Of a stretch of DNA of 64,000 bases, positions 32,020 through 42,542 are shown in pieces. Made by a program: the position numbers and the translations under genes. Source of the stretch: Choricystis sp. odSpoLacu1 (Eukaryota > Chlorophyta > Trebouxiophyceae). Position 1 is the stretch's first letter. Every line of letters begins with the position of its first letter. The stretch covers positions 558,001 to 622,000 of the forward strand of contig OY253661.1 in the NCBI GenBank assembly GCA_958009055.1, given 5' to 3'. The notes under the pieces are model-generated. The model did not search any database. It saw only the letters and a list, made by a program, of their open reading frames with translations, and was not told the origin of the DNA.

Positions 32020-32933
32020 ATGGACGTCGACTCCTCCCCGCCTGCCGCCGCGACCAAGCGCGCTCGCGCCGGCGCGCCCGCGCCGCCCCCCGCGTCCGCG
32101 CCCTCTCTCCCAACCATGGCGGCAGAGGCTGCCACCGCCCTCACCTCCCTGGTGGCGACCGACCGGGCGGCCGACGCGGCGGGCGGGCGGCGGGAGGCAG
32201 ACGTCGACCCGACAGGAGCGCACGCGGAGGGAGCGGTCGAGGCGCTGCAACGCCTGGTGGACGGCGTGGCGGCGTGCAGGAGGGATGGTGAGTTGTGTGT
32301 GTGTGTGTGTGTGTGTGTGGTGGGATGGAGAGCAAGAGAGATCAATAAAAAACCTGCCGACGTGTTTTACCCGCCTCACCCCTACAGACCCGACTGCCGC
32401 CACCCCCCTCCACACCGCGCTGGAGGGGGCACGTCAATCCCTGCAATCCTCCCTCGCCGCCCTGCAAGCCGCCCTGGACGCGGCGGACGCCCCTCCTCCG
32501 CCTGTGGACGCCTCCCCCCCCCTCACAGGCGCTGCCCTGGCCACCGCCGCCTCCTTCCTGGCCCGCAGGCTGGCGTTCACGGCGCACGCGCCGGCTGGGT
32601 GGGCGCCGGGCGCCCCGCTGGGCATGTGCCGGCCGCCCGCCCCCCAGCCGTGGCAGCTGGCTGCCTCGTCGCTGCGCGCTGCGCGCGGCGGCGGGTGCGA
32701 GGGACAGGGCGGCCGCGGTGAGGGCCGCTGCTGGGGAAGAGATAATGGACGCTGACGCCGGGACAGCTGAGGCGGCGGTGCCGCAGCAAGCAGGGGCGGC
32801 GGCAGTCGCGCCTTCACGCCCACTACCACCACCCCCGCCCGCCGTCGCTGTGCCAGGGCTGGACCTGGTGCTCAACCCTGACCTGGAGGAGGTGGAGGAG
32901 GAGTGGAGCGACAGCGAGGACGAGAGCGAGTAG
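32020..32933 (+). CDS. MED4: Mediator subunit 4 (MED4)-like
   Basis: Two exons, 32020-32287 and 32388-32933, about 270 residues. Helical MED4-like segments (AVEALQRLVDGVAAC, then LEGARQSLQSSLAALQAALD) lead to the family signature: a tyrosine/phenylalanine-type helix (ASFLARRLAFTAHAPAGWAP) followed by a proline-rich turn GMCRPPAPQPWQLAASSL. The end is LDLVLNPDLEEVEEEWSDSE, an acidic tail typical of MED4. MED4 belongs to the Mediator middle module that links activators to RNA polymerase II. The frame changes between the signature and the tail at about 32670-32700, in a GCGC-rich stretch rather than a C or G run. The second frame reads LRAAAGARDRAAAVRAAAGE and continues to the stop. The assignment rests on architecture and two motifs. 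Confidence 0.62.
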
Positions 32934-33090
32934 TTTTTTTGGTTTGTGGGAGAGGGCGGGCGGTGTGTGTGTTAGCTGGGGCAAGAGGAGGCGAACAACG
33001 AAGAAAAACACGGTTTCGGCTCACTCTGCGCGACTCTTTTCTCGCCGCACTCGTCGCGCGCAGACACACCTCCCCTTCCCCCTTTCACTC

Positions 33091-34350
33091 ATGGCGCTCA
33101 TGCTCGCGTGCCTGCGCGCCGGCCGCCGCCAGGTGGTGCGTGTGTGGGGACGGCTGGGAGAGGCAGTGATTTCGCGCTCACGTTTTTTTTTGGGGGCCGC
33201 AGGCACAGGCCTGTCCTCTGGCCGAGCCTTGGCGTCTGCCGCCCCCCTTTCATGGTGGCGGATGCAGACGTGCAGCGAGGCGGGGAGTGTGAGGGCAGGC
33301 GAGGCGGGGGCGCGGCGGAGCTTGCAGACAAAAAAACGGAGGCCGCCCTGCTTGGCGCGAGTGTTCTCACCCTGCTCCCTCCCCCTCCCTTCTTCCCACC
33401 CCTCTTCAGGCGGCTGCTCTGCCGACGACGATGCGCGCCTTCTCCGCCCAAGCGGCGCCGGGTGAGTTCGGGAGGGACGGGAGCACGGGCGACCGCTAAA
33501 GAAAAAAGGGGCGAGGGCCATGCGCGCGTGCCGAGAGCACCCCCCGCCCGCGCCGCCCCGGTCCCTCCCCGTCAGTCGCACTGACGTCACACACACGCTC
33601 ACACGTCCCTCCCCCTTCCTTCCTCCAACCTCCAGGCGCCGCCAAAGCCGGCGCCCCCCCCTCCCCCCCCCCCCGCCGCGGGGTCGGACGTCGTCCTCGA
33701 CTCCTTCCGCGAGCAGCAGGTCCAGATTCGGGCGTTGATCGATGGGCTGAAGGTGCGTGTGTGTGTGAGAGAGAGTGTGTGTGCGTGAGGGAGAGGCGCA
33801 CAGGGAGAAACAAGCACCACAAGGCTCACCTCTCCACCTCCCCACCACCCTCCAGACCATCCCCGTCCCCCTGTCCGGCGACGCGGCCGCCGTCTCCAAG
33901 TTCGCGGCCGATGTGGACGCCCTCAAAAAGAGGGTGGGGATGGCTGATGAGGCCGACCTGGAGGGCGCCATCGCGGCGCAGCGCATCAAGGCGGCACGCG
34001 GCGACATCCGCCGCCTCGTCGCTGCCGCGTTTGTGGACGGCGTGGACGACGGCCTGCTGGCCGACGTGACGGCTGCCCTGGATGCCGCGGAGAAGGAGTC
34101 GGGGGGGGCACTGGTCGACGGCAACGCCAAAGGGTGGACCGCGTTCGCCACCAAACTGGCGTCCGTCGCCAAGTCCCGCGGCCTGGACGACGTCGCCAAG
34201 GTCAAGGCTGAAGCGGCGGCTGCCACGATGGCGGCCACGGTGGCTGATTTGAGGTCGGGGGCTGCCGACGCAATGGGGGCTGCCGCGCGGCGCGATGGCC
34301 TGGACGAAGCCGCCGCGCCGCCCGTGTCGGCGCTGAAGCCCAAATGGTGA
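33091..34350 (+). CDS. Mitochondrial ATP synthase 24-kDa (FAd)-like subunit
   Basis: Four exons: 33091-33132 (or 33135), 33410-33461, 33636-33752 and 33856-34350, about 234 residues. The N-terminus (MALMLACLRAGRRQ, then TTMRAFSAQAA) looks like a mitochondrial presequence. The mature part is helical and follows the plant 24-kDa ATP synthase subunit (MGP1/FAd) in order: DSFREQQVQIRALIDGLK, VPLSGDAAAVSKFAADVDAL, GNAKGWTAFATKLASVAK, LRSGAADAMGAAARRDGLDE, and the Lys/Pro ending. In plants this subunit sits in the stalk region of the F1Fo complex. The phase of exons 2 and 3 does not match by one base; the mismatch is best placed in the C runs at 33654-33661 or 33663-33674. Low sequence identity leaves some doubt about the exact subunit. 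Confidence 0.58.
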
Positions 34351-34462
34351 GAGAGAATGGGTTTGGAGAGGCCCCTCCGCAGTGTGTGTAAGATCAGCCC
34401 CCCTTTTTTTAACGAGGCGCGGGGGTTCGCGTTTTCTTTAACAATCACCCCACCTCTCTCTC

Positions 34463-35414
34463 TCACGCCCAAAACCGGGCCTTTTTCGGCGCCGCCAGGT
34501 CGGTCACATCCACCTCGTTCAGCTTGGCGGCCACAACGAAGTCGGCGAACGTGACGCCGGAGACGGAGGGAGTGGACAGGGTGATGGTGATGGTGGCGCC
34601 CTCGGCCGACGCGCTCGCCACGGCATGCCCCTCCGCACTGGCAGCCGCCGCCAACCGCTCCGCCATCGCGGTCGCGGCCGCACCATCCTTGCCCGTCCAC
34701 GTGCGGGACAGGGAGGTGGGCGTCGTGCCGTCATCCTCCATGCGCCACCCCGCGACTTGTTGCCGCATGCGCACGCCCTCCGCCAGCGGCAGCACGGCCG
34801 CGGCGGTGTCCGGGGTGACGGTCTTGGTGTGGAGGCCGACGAGTTTCTCCATGCCTTTGGGGCCACTGATGGTGGAGAGAGGGATGGAAGGAGAGAGCGG
34901 TGAGACACAAGGGCGAGCGTCGTGTGTTGTTTTTTTCCTCTCGCCTTCCCCCTCCACACACAACTCACCGAATGATGTGGGCCGTGTCCCAGTTGCCCAG
35001 CACTTTGTCCGAAAAGTTGGACTCGAGTTCGCCGGCTTTGGGGGCGCGCGACCCAAAGTCCTGGGGTGTGAGGGTGGGTGAGGGTGGGTGAAACACGGTC
35101 GGCCAGCGGCTGTCGTTTCTCTCGCTCTCCGGTGGTAGGAATTCGCCTCCCTGCGCCTCCTGGCCGCTGGCCTCCCCGACGCGCGCCACGCGCCGGCATG
35201 TGACGCCTGCAATGCGCACTCCTGTGGCTGTGGAGGGCGCAGGGCGCCTGGGAATTGCAGGGCGCGCCCTCTCTCCCTCCACAACCACGTCGCTGCCCCC
35301 TCCATTCCTCCTTGACACACTCACCCCGTCGCCCGCGCGCGCGCGGGGGGGGGTGGGCGCGCCCCGGCGCTGACGCGCGGGAGCGGAGCGCAGGGTGCGC
35401 AGCGTGGTGGCCAT
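34463..35414 (-). CDS. RAF2: Plastid pterin-carbinolamine-dehydratase-like protein (RAF2 type)
   Basis: Three exons: 35414-35325, 35060-34969 and 34865-34463 (phases 0 and 2), give 194 residues. The first 30 residues are a transit peptide (MATTLRTLRSAPARQRRGA). Exon 2 reads DFGSRAPKAGELESNFSDKV, then LGNWDTAHIIR, the plant-specific extension of the RAF2/SDIRIP1 group. The PCD-like domain has VAGWRMEDDGTTPTSLSRTW, an alpha-helix with AERLAAAASAEGHA, SVSGVTFADFVVAAKLNEVD, and the ending DLAAPKKARFWA, almost the plant DLAPKKRAWA. RAF2 assists Rubisco assembly in the chloroplast stroma. The catalytic HHP-type triad of true dehydratases is not intact (GHA in place of HHP), as is usual in this branch. 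Confidence 0.82.
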
Positions 35415-35606
35415 GGTTAGGAGAGAGCAAAGAGCAGACAGCTTGCAGAGGCACGAAAGCTTTTTTGTGTGTGTGTGGACACGCAGCGAAAAAACACACT
35501 CTTCTCCTCCCACACACCCAACCAAACACACCCGCGGCTGACTGCCGCACTGCCCGCGCCGCATCCAGGTGCGGCGGGGTGCCCTTGAGTGTTGGATCCG
35601 AACTGC

Positions 35607-36840
35607 TCAAGCCCCCGCCGCCCCCGTCACCTTGGCCCTCGCCCGCGACGCCGCGCCCTCGACCTCCTTGGCCGCCGCCGCCGCCGCCGACCCCGCGGCC
35701 GCGCCAGCATCGGCCGCAGCCGCGGGCGCCGCGTCAACGACGGTCGCCCGCGGCGCGGGAGGCGGCGACGTCGCGCGCCGCGCCCCGCCCAGTGCGCGCC
35801 GCACGCGCGACTGCAGCCGTGCGCGTGCGGGGCCCGTGCGCGCGGCGGGATTGTCCCGCCAGAAGGCGGCGGTGAGGAGCGTCGCGTAAGAACTCCAAGC
35901 AATGTAGGGGACGAGGAGCTTTGCCGCGTCAGGAGAAACCTTCTTAAACTTGGCGTGCGTCGCGGCAGCCAGCCCCACGACAGCAGCAATGTCGGCGGAG
36001 GCCAGCGTCATGTCTTTCGCCTTGAAGAAGAGGGGCGACCACGCCAGGTTGGCCGCAAGTTGAGCCCCGTAGAGAGCCAGGCCTGCCGTGCCCACGCCCG
36101 CTTTGGCGGCCATGACGGAGGAGATGCCCATCAGAGTGTAGAGCACGGTCCAAACGGGGCCTGATGGGAGGGACACGGGTGGGGGTGGGGGTGGGAACAG
36201 GGAGGGTTTGTTGTGTGTGGGTGGGTCGGTCCAACCATGAACCACGAACCCAGGAACGCAAAAAAACAACCGTCCCCACCCTCTCCCCTCCCTCGGCACC
36301 ACCGCCACCCACCAAACCATGCCCCCCCCCCCCCCCACACACTCACCAAACAGCGCGTCGGGCGGCGTCAGCCTGGATTTTTTGAGCCCCGCGTACCACC
36401 TCTTGATCTCGGGGGCGATCGCCATGCCGATGGCCGCCCCCGCGGCCACGGGGGTGGCGACGCCGGCCTGGTGGAGGGTGGAGGGTGTGGGGGTGGGGCG
36501 GGTGTGTGGGTGGACGGTGTGAGAGGGGTGGGTGTGGGCGCGGGTGTGAGACGAGGGTCGGGTGCTGTCCCCATTTCCTCTCCCCCGCGTGGTGTGCGCC
36601 CCCCCCCCGGCGCCCCCCCCCCCCCCCCCCCACCCACTCGCGCACGACAAACACACTGCGTCGACAGTGGGGAGCGGCGGCCGGGGGCGCCTTTGGTTCG
36701 GCACACACAGCACCCAGAGAGTTGGGTGTTCCGCGGGAGGACCCCGCTGCAGCCTCTCTCCCCCACTGCCGACGCGCGCCCTTTCCCCCACTCTCGATGA
36801 CACGACACCCATGACGCACCACACTCATAGCGGCGCCCAT
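35607..36840 (-). CDS. TSPO: TspO/MBR family membrane protein
   Basis: Three exons: 36840-36820 (MGAAMSV, GTGCGT donor), 36467-36347 and 36160-35607, with phases 0 and 1, give 231 residues. The five-helix TspO core is clear: [76 protein letters not shown], and [19 protein letters not shown] with FWRDNP. The W-P-L-F and Y-x-x-W-x-x-Y residues that line the porphyrin pocket are present. TspO proteins bind porphyrins and related ligands in outer mitochondrial, plastid or secretory membranes and respond to stress. A C-terminal extension of about 75 residues, basic then Ala-rich, is unusual; the family normally stops shortly after the last helix. The extension stays open in the same frame to TGA at 35607. 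Confidence 0.92.
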
Positions 36841-37020
36841 TGTTGGTTAGGGTTTGGGGGTTGGAGGGGGTGATGTGCGGGAAAAGGGTGAAAAACGGCA
36901 GAGCAATGCGAAGAAGTCTGTTCGCCTTCACACGCACTCTCTGCGTTTTTTTTTCTCGTGCTTCCTTCCCTCCCCTCTGCCACACGCGCCTCCCGCGCGT
37001 GCGTGCGCCTCCAGCCCACC

Positions 37021-39088
37021 ATGTCCATGATGGTGAGCCCACCAGAGAGAGAGGGAGGGAGAGGGCGGGGAGGGGGGGTGCGCTGCGGCAGACCGCGGGG
37101 GCAGCCCGATCGGAGGAGCAAACAGTAAAAAACACACCGCCCGGCGGCCTTCCAAGGCACAGTGCCTGCCCCCTCCCACGCCTGTGCTGTGCCCACTGGG
37201 ATGCGTGGAGTGTGCAGCAGAGGGTTGTGGGAGGGAGTGGACACAGGCAGCGCCGCGCGAGCGCTGCACACGCCTCTCTCCGCACCATTCCATCCCCCTC
37301 CCCTCCTCACCAACCCACCCTCCCCTCCACTCCCCAGCAACCCCAAATCATCCTCCTGCGCGAAGGCACCGACACCTCCCAAGGCACCCCCCAACTCGTG
37401 TCCAACATCAATGCCTGCGCCGCCCTCGCAGACACCGTGCGCACGACGCTGGGCCCCCGCGGCGCGGACAAACTCATCCACGACTCGCGCGGCAACGTCA
37501 CCATCTCCAACGATGGCGCCACCATCATGAAGCTGCTGGAGGTCGTCCACCCCGCCGCCAAAACGTTGGTCGACATTTCACTCGGGCAGGACGCGGAAGT
37601 GGGCGACGGGACGACAACCGTCGTCCTGCTCGCGGGCGAACTCCTGCGCTGCGTCAAACCCTTTGTCGAGGACGGCGTCCACCCGTCCGCCATCGCGGCC
37701 GCCCTGCGGTCGGCTGGCGCCCTGGCGGGGGCCAGGCTGACCGAGCTCGCGGTTCCCATCGCGACCGCGCGGTCCGACCCCGCCGCGCGCGCCGCGCTGG
37801 CCGAGTGCGCGGGCACCTCCCTCAACTCCAAGCTCGTGTCCGGGGAGCGCGACTTTTTCGCGGGCATGGTGGTGGACGCCGTGCTGGCCCTGGACCCTGA
37901 CACGCTGGACCTGGCCTGCCTGGGCATCCACAAGGTCCAGGGCGGCGGCCTGCGCGACTCCTCCCTCGTCGACGGCGTCGCCTTCAAGAAGACGTTTGCG
38001 TACGCCGGCTTCGAGATGCAGCCCAAGCGCGTGGCCAAGCCTGCCGTCCTGTGCCTGAACGTGGAGCTCGAGCTCAAGTCGGAGAAAGACAACGCGGAGG
38101 TGCGGTTGACGGATCCCTCCGACTATCAATCCATCGTCGACGCTGAATGGAACATCATCTACGCCAAGCTGGCGTCCTGCGCGGATGCCGGGGCCACCGT
38201 CGTCCTGTCCAGGCTGGCGATTGGCGACCTGGCGACCCAGTGGTTTGCGGGTCGCGGCATCGTGTGCGCGGGGCGCGTCCCGGCCGCCGACATGGACCGC
38301 GTCCTGGCCGCCACGGGAGCCTCCCTCGCCTCCACCACGCGCGGCCTCACGCCCGACGTGCTGGGCAGGGCGGACGTGTACGAAGAGAAGCAGGTGGGGG
38401 ACGCCCGGTTTTCTTTTTTGACGGGGTGCCCCTCGCGCCGCACCGCGACGCTCATCCTGCGCGGCGGGTCCCCCGCCTTTGTGGATGAAGCCGAGCGCTC
38501 CCTGCACGACGCCATCATGGTGGTGCGCCGCGCCGTCAAGACGGGCACCGTGGTGGCGGGCGGGGGGGCGGTGGACATGGAGCTGAGCCGGTGAGTGGAG
38601 ACGGGGGGGAGGGTGAACAAGGGAGAGGCGAACGACAGCGTTTTTTCAACCAACACCACCCCACCCCACCCTCCCCACACCCACCCAGCTTCCTGCGCGA
38701 TCACGCCCGCACCATCGCCGGCCGCGACCAACTGTTCGTCACCGCGTTTGCGCGCGCCCTGGAGGTCGTGCCCCGCGCCCTGTGTTCGAATGCCGGCCTG
38801 GACGCCACCGACATCCTCAACCGCCTGCGCGCCGCCCACGCGGCTCCCGACGGGTCCGGCGCCCGCATCGGGGTGGATGTGCACGCGGGCGGCGTGACCG
38901 ACACGTACGCGGCGCGCGTGTGGGAGCCCGCCCTGGTCAAAGCCAACGCGCTGGCTGCCGCCACGGAGGCAGCGGCCCTGCTTCTCTCTGTCGATGAGAC
39001 CGTGCGCAACCCGCGGTCCACCCCGCCCGACGCGGCGGGCGGGGGCGGGGGGCGGCCCCAGGGGCGGGGGCGGGGGCTGCGGCGGTGA
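37021..39088 (+). CDS. CCT7: T-complex protein 1 subunit eta (CCT7)
   Basis: Three exons: 37021-37032 (MSMM), 37338-38590 and 38689-39088, with phases 0 and 2, give 554 residues, the normal length. Group II chaperonin signatures are present: [59 protein letters not shown]. The eta-specific start [20 protein letters not shown] and the segment [20 protein letters not shown] identify CCT7. It forms part of the cytosolic TRiC ring that folds actin and tubulin. The C-terminus is a Gly/Arg-rich tail, as in other eta subunits. The gene is divergent from TspO with 180 bp between starts. Confidence 0.97.
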
Positions 39089-39229
39089 AGAGAGGGAGAG
39101 AGGGGAAGGAGGGGGACGACGTTTTTTTTTCAACCGACCATTTTTGCAAAGCATCAGCGCTCATTTTTCAACGCAAATACAGGACACACACACACACACA
39201 CACGCACATCAATACTCACTCTCTCTCTC

Positions 39230-42200
39230 TCACTCCCTGGCCACGCCCGCCGCCCGCCGCCTCAAGTCGGCCACCTCCTCAGCCAGTGTCTCGCATGCTG
39301 CGCGATCACTCCTCGCAGCCACCGCGCGCGCGGACGCGGCCGCCGCCAGGGGGGCCACCAGGGCGCCCACGGCGGCCGCCACTGCGGCCAGCACCGCCTC
39401 CAGCTCGCGGGCCAGCCCTGTTTCGACGGCGGCGGCAAAGTTGCTTGCCGCCCGCCGCGCCTTCCCTTTCACATCCGCCCGCCGCAGCGGCAGGTTGAGC
39501 AGGGCCAGGTACCCCACCGCCGCTGCCAGGGCCAGGGCCAGCGCGTCCTCTGCGAAGGTGGGCAGCACGGCTGTGAGGGCGGCTCCTAACAGCGCGGCCA
39601 CTGCGACGCCGGCGGCAGTGCCGGCCGCCGACTCGCGCAGCTCGGCGTCCAGCAGGACGGAGGCGGCGGACGCGTCAAAAGCGGCCACCGTGTCGGCGGC
39701 GTTGGTGGAGGGGGCGAGGGAGGTGGAGGAGACGGTGGAGGGGGTGAGCGCGGCGTCGTTTTCGGGTGTGACGTCAATCACCGCGTCTCGCGCCAACACG
39801 CCCCGCCCGTCGGACACCAGCTTGGTGACGGGGGTGGCATCACCCCCCGCCAACGCGGCGACGGCCGCCAGGGCGGCGTCCGCGGCAGCGTCGCCGTCGG
39901 CCGCGTCGGCCGTGTCGACACCCAGTGTGGCGCCACGCCTCGACGCAAACGCTCTGTAGTTGTCGATCTGGGCGGTGGCATTGGAGGCCAGCCAGGCGCC
40001 ATGGTCGGCCACTAGGGACGCCAGGTCGGCGGCGGCGGCGGCGAGGCCGGGGGCGGCGGCCGCGCCGCCTGCGGTGTCACTGCCGCCGCGGCCCAGCACA
40101 TACCCCAGCAACCCATCCACGTTGGCCAACGACAGGGCGGCGTCGATGGCGGCGCCGACGGCATCCACCCCCCTGTCGATGGCGGCGACGACGGCGGCAC
40201 GCTGGGCCGCGCCGTCGCGCCGCATTCCGTCGGCAAACGAACGCACTTGGTCAGACACCGACCCCACAGCCGCCACGTCAGCGTCTGCCGCCGCGACGCG
40301 AGCGTCCAGGGCGTCTGCAGCGGCGGCCAGCAGGGCGCCCCCCACGTAGAGCGGGGTGTCGAGCTTGAGGCGGACACCTTCACCTGGGGCGGCGCCAACA
40401 CTGCGTGGTGGGTTGGTGTCGGCCGCCGCCACCGCAGCTGCTGCCTCCCCTAATGCTTCAGTCGCGGCGTCCACCCCATCAGCGGCAGCCACGCCACCCG
40501 CCAGGAAGGACGCGACAAAGGCCTCCAGATTGCCAAACCGGGACGCACCCCAGTCGCCGCGCGCCGCGAGCGCGCGCGCGTCACCCGCCGCTGCTTCTTT
40601 CGCAGCCAGCGCCGTCCGCGCACTCACCGGCAGCACGACGGGCGCAGCCACCCCAGCCGCCGACGCGGCCGAGTCGGCCACAAAGGAGGCGACCGCGTCT
40701 GCGTCAGAGGGGGAGGGAAGTGCATCGATTTTGTTGACCACAAAGGCCACCTTCTTGCCCCACGTCCGCATGTACCTCAGGAACCCGGCCTCCGACTCGC
40801 AGAAGGGGCGGTCCGCGGACAGGGCAAACAGGATGAGGTCGGCGCGGGGGACAAACTCCTCCGCCAGGCGGGCTTGGCGGGTGATGACGGCGTTTGTGCC
40901 GGGGGTGTCGACGATGTGGACAGAGCGAAGCAGCGGAACATTCAACCCACGCACCGCGACACCGCCATTGGCGTCAGGCGCCGTGTTGCCATCCGCAGCG
41001 CGTGGATCACTCTCATGCACCAACAGTGTGACTTCATTCGTCGTCGGCAGCACGCCCTCCTCCAGGTGCCGGCCCCCCAGCAACGCATTGATCAGCGTCG
41101 ACTTGCCCGCATTGAACTCGCCCGCTACCACCACAAGGAAGGGGTCGTCCAGGGCGGCCAGGGAGGCGGCCAGGACGGAGGTTTCAGCCATGGTCGGGGT
41201 CGCTCGCCGCAAAAAGGCGAGCGCGCGGGTCAGTGTGTCCCGCTCCGCCGCCCGCACCGCCACCACGTCGGGGGAGGCGGCGGCCGCCAGGGCGGAGAGT
41301 GGTGTGGTGGGTGGTGTGGTGGGTGGTGTGGTGGAGGGTGGGTCGGCGGAAACAGCAGCACTGCTGTTTTCTCCCCGCAGCGCGGCCACCGCCGCTGCGA
41401 CCCCCTCCACCCCCACAGCCGCGCCGTCGGCGCCGCAGGCCGTCAGGTCGGGGCCAGCACCTTCGAACGCGCCCCCAGGAGACGCGTCCAAGATGATAGG
41501 GACGGAGGCGGAGGCGACGACGGCGTCTCGTGCCGCAGCGACGGCGGTGCCCGCACTCCGCGCGTCGCCCCCTCCCGCCAGCACCAGGGCGCCCGCCCCG
41601 GCCGCCGCGGCCCGCTTGGCGGCTCCCGGGCCAGCCACCAGGGCGGCCACCAGGCCGCCGCCGCCACCCGACGCGAGGGCGGCGCGCGCGACGGCTGGGG
41701 GGACACCGCCCGGGGTTAGGAGCACGCCGGTCGCGGCCGCGGCGGCTGCGACGTCGGCTCTGTCCTGGACGAGCAGGGCGGCGCCACCGGCAGCGCAGGA
41801 CGTGGCGGCGGCGCAGGCGGCGGCGTAGAAGGCGGCGTCGTCGACGTCTGTGTGGGGTGGGAGGGTGGGTGGAAGGAAAAAAAACGTGCGCGCAGCGCTG
41901 TCCGCGCGGGGACAGCTCGCGCCCTGTTTTGCTACCGCTCTCCTCCAGCCTTTCAATACAACACACACACACACAACATAACAATTCTCTCTCTCACCTG
42001 GCCCAGGCGCCAGCCAGACAGCTGTCGCGCCCGCGGCGACCGCGGTCGCCGCGTCGGCACCCGCGCGGGGGCCGGCCTCAATCCGCGCCACCACGGCGGG
42101 CATGGCCAGCCGGGTCAGGGCGCGCCCTGCCGCAAAGCCGGCAGCTTCGGGGGCGGAGGCGGGGCGAGGGGGCGGCTGCAGCGCGCGCGGGGGTGTGCGC

Positions 42201-42322
42201 GCGAATGCTGGGCGCGTCGGCAGCGGCGGCACGCGCCGCGGTGGCGGCCGTGGAGGCACCCGGTGGATGCCTCCTCGAGCCGCCGAGACGGCGGCGTGGC
42301 CGGCTACCGTGAGGATGGACAT
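39230..42322 (-). CDS. FZL: FZL: chloroplast dynamin-like GTPase with N-terminal ThiE-like domain
   Basis: Two exons, 42322-41998 and 41847-39230 (phase 1), give 980 residues. Residues 1-75 are a transit peptide. Residues about 80-310 form a TIM-barrel similar to thiamine-phosphate synthase (AGATAVWLAPGPDVDDAAFY, GALVLAGGGDARSAG, SVPIILDASPGG). The dynamin-type G domain starts near residue 345: GEFNAGKST (G1), TTNEVT, VDTPGTNAV (G3), VNKIDALP (G4). Near the C-terminus two helices (VAVAALLGAALTAVLPT, ALALALAAAVGYLALLNLPL) form a membrane hairpin, followed by a coiled coil. This is the architecture of plant FZL, which remodels thylakoid and envelope membranes. A short tandem repeat (STTPPTTPPTTPLS) links the two domains. 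The start is the ATG at 42322; longer ORFs begin at non-ATG codons. Confidence 0.93.
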   Translation of the reverse strand: MSILTVAGHAAVSAARGGIHRVPPRPPPRRVPPLPTRPAFARTPPRALQPPPRPASAPEAAGFAAGRALTRLAMPAVVARIEAGPRAGADAATAVAAGATAVWLAPGPGERENCYVVCVCVVLKGWRRAVAKQGASCPRADSAARTFFFLPPTLPPHTDVDDAAFYAAACAAATSCAAGGAALLVQDRADVAAAAAATGVLLTPGGVPPAVARAALASGGGGGLVAALVAGPGAAKRAAAAGAGALVLAGGGDARSAGTAVAAARDAVVASASVPIILDASPGGAFEGAGPDLTACGADGAAVGVEGVAAAVAALRGENSSAAVSADPPSTTPPTTPPTTPLSALAAAASPDVVAVRAAERDTLTRALAFLRRATPTMAETSVLAASLAALDDPFLVVVAGEFNAGKSTLINALLGGRHLEEGVLPTTNEVTLLVHESDPRAADGNTAPDANGGVAVRGLNVPLLRSVHIVDTPGTNAVITRQARLAEEFVPRADLILFALSADRPFCESEAGFLRYMRTWGKKVAFVVNKIDALPSPSDADAVASFVADSAASAAGVAAPVVLPVSARTALAAKEAAAGDARALAARGDWGASRFGNLEAFVASFLAGGVAAADGVDAATEALGEAAAAVAAADTNPPRSVGAAPGEGVRLKLDTPLYVGGALLAAAADALDARVAAADADVAAVGSVSDQVRSFADGMRRDGAAQRAAVVAAIDRGVDAVGAAIDAALSLANVDGLLGYVLGRGGSDTAGGAAAAPGLAAAAADLASLVADHGAWLASNATAQIDNYRAFASRRGATLGVDTADAADGDAAADAALAAVAALAGGDATPVTKLVSDGRGVLARDAVIDVTPENDAALTPSTVSSTSLAPSTNAADTVAAFDASAASVLLDAELRESAAGTAAGVAVAALLGAALTAVLPTFAEDALALALAAAVGYLALLNLPLRRADVKGKARRAASNFAAAVETGLARELEAVLAAVAAAVGALVAPLAAAASARAVAARSDRAACETLAEEVADLRRRAAGVARE

Positions 42323-42542
42323 AGAGGGGAGGGAGACGTTTCTCCGATTGAAAAGAGTGGGGGTCGGGCTCGACGTTGAACACAAAACTTAACCGTTTTT
42401 TTTTTTTTCGTTTCACCCCCCATCGCGTGCCTTCCAGTGCGTGGGCCGTTGGTGCGGGCGGTTGACTCTCCTCGGTCTCTTGAACGAAACCACAGAGGCA
42501 GGAAAGAGCACCCTGCCCCTCTTCCCCACCCCGTTTACCCAA

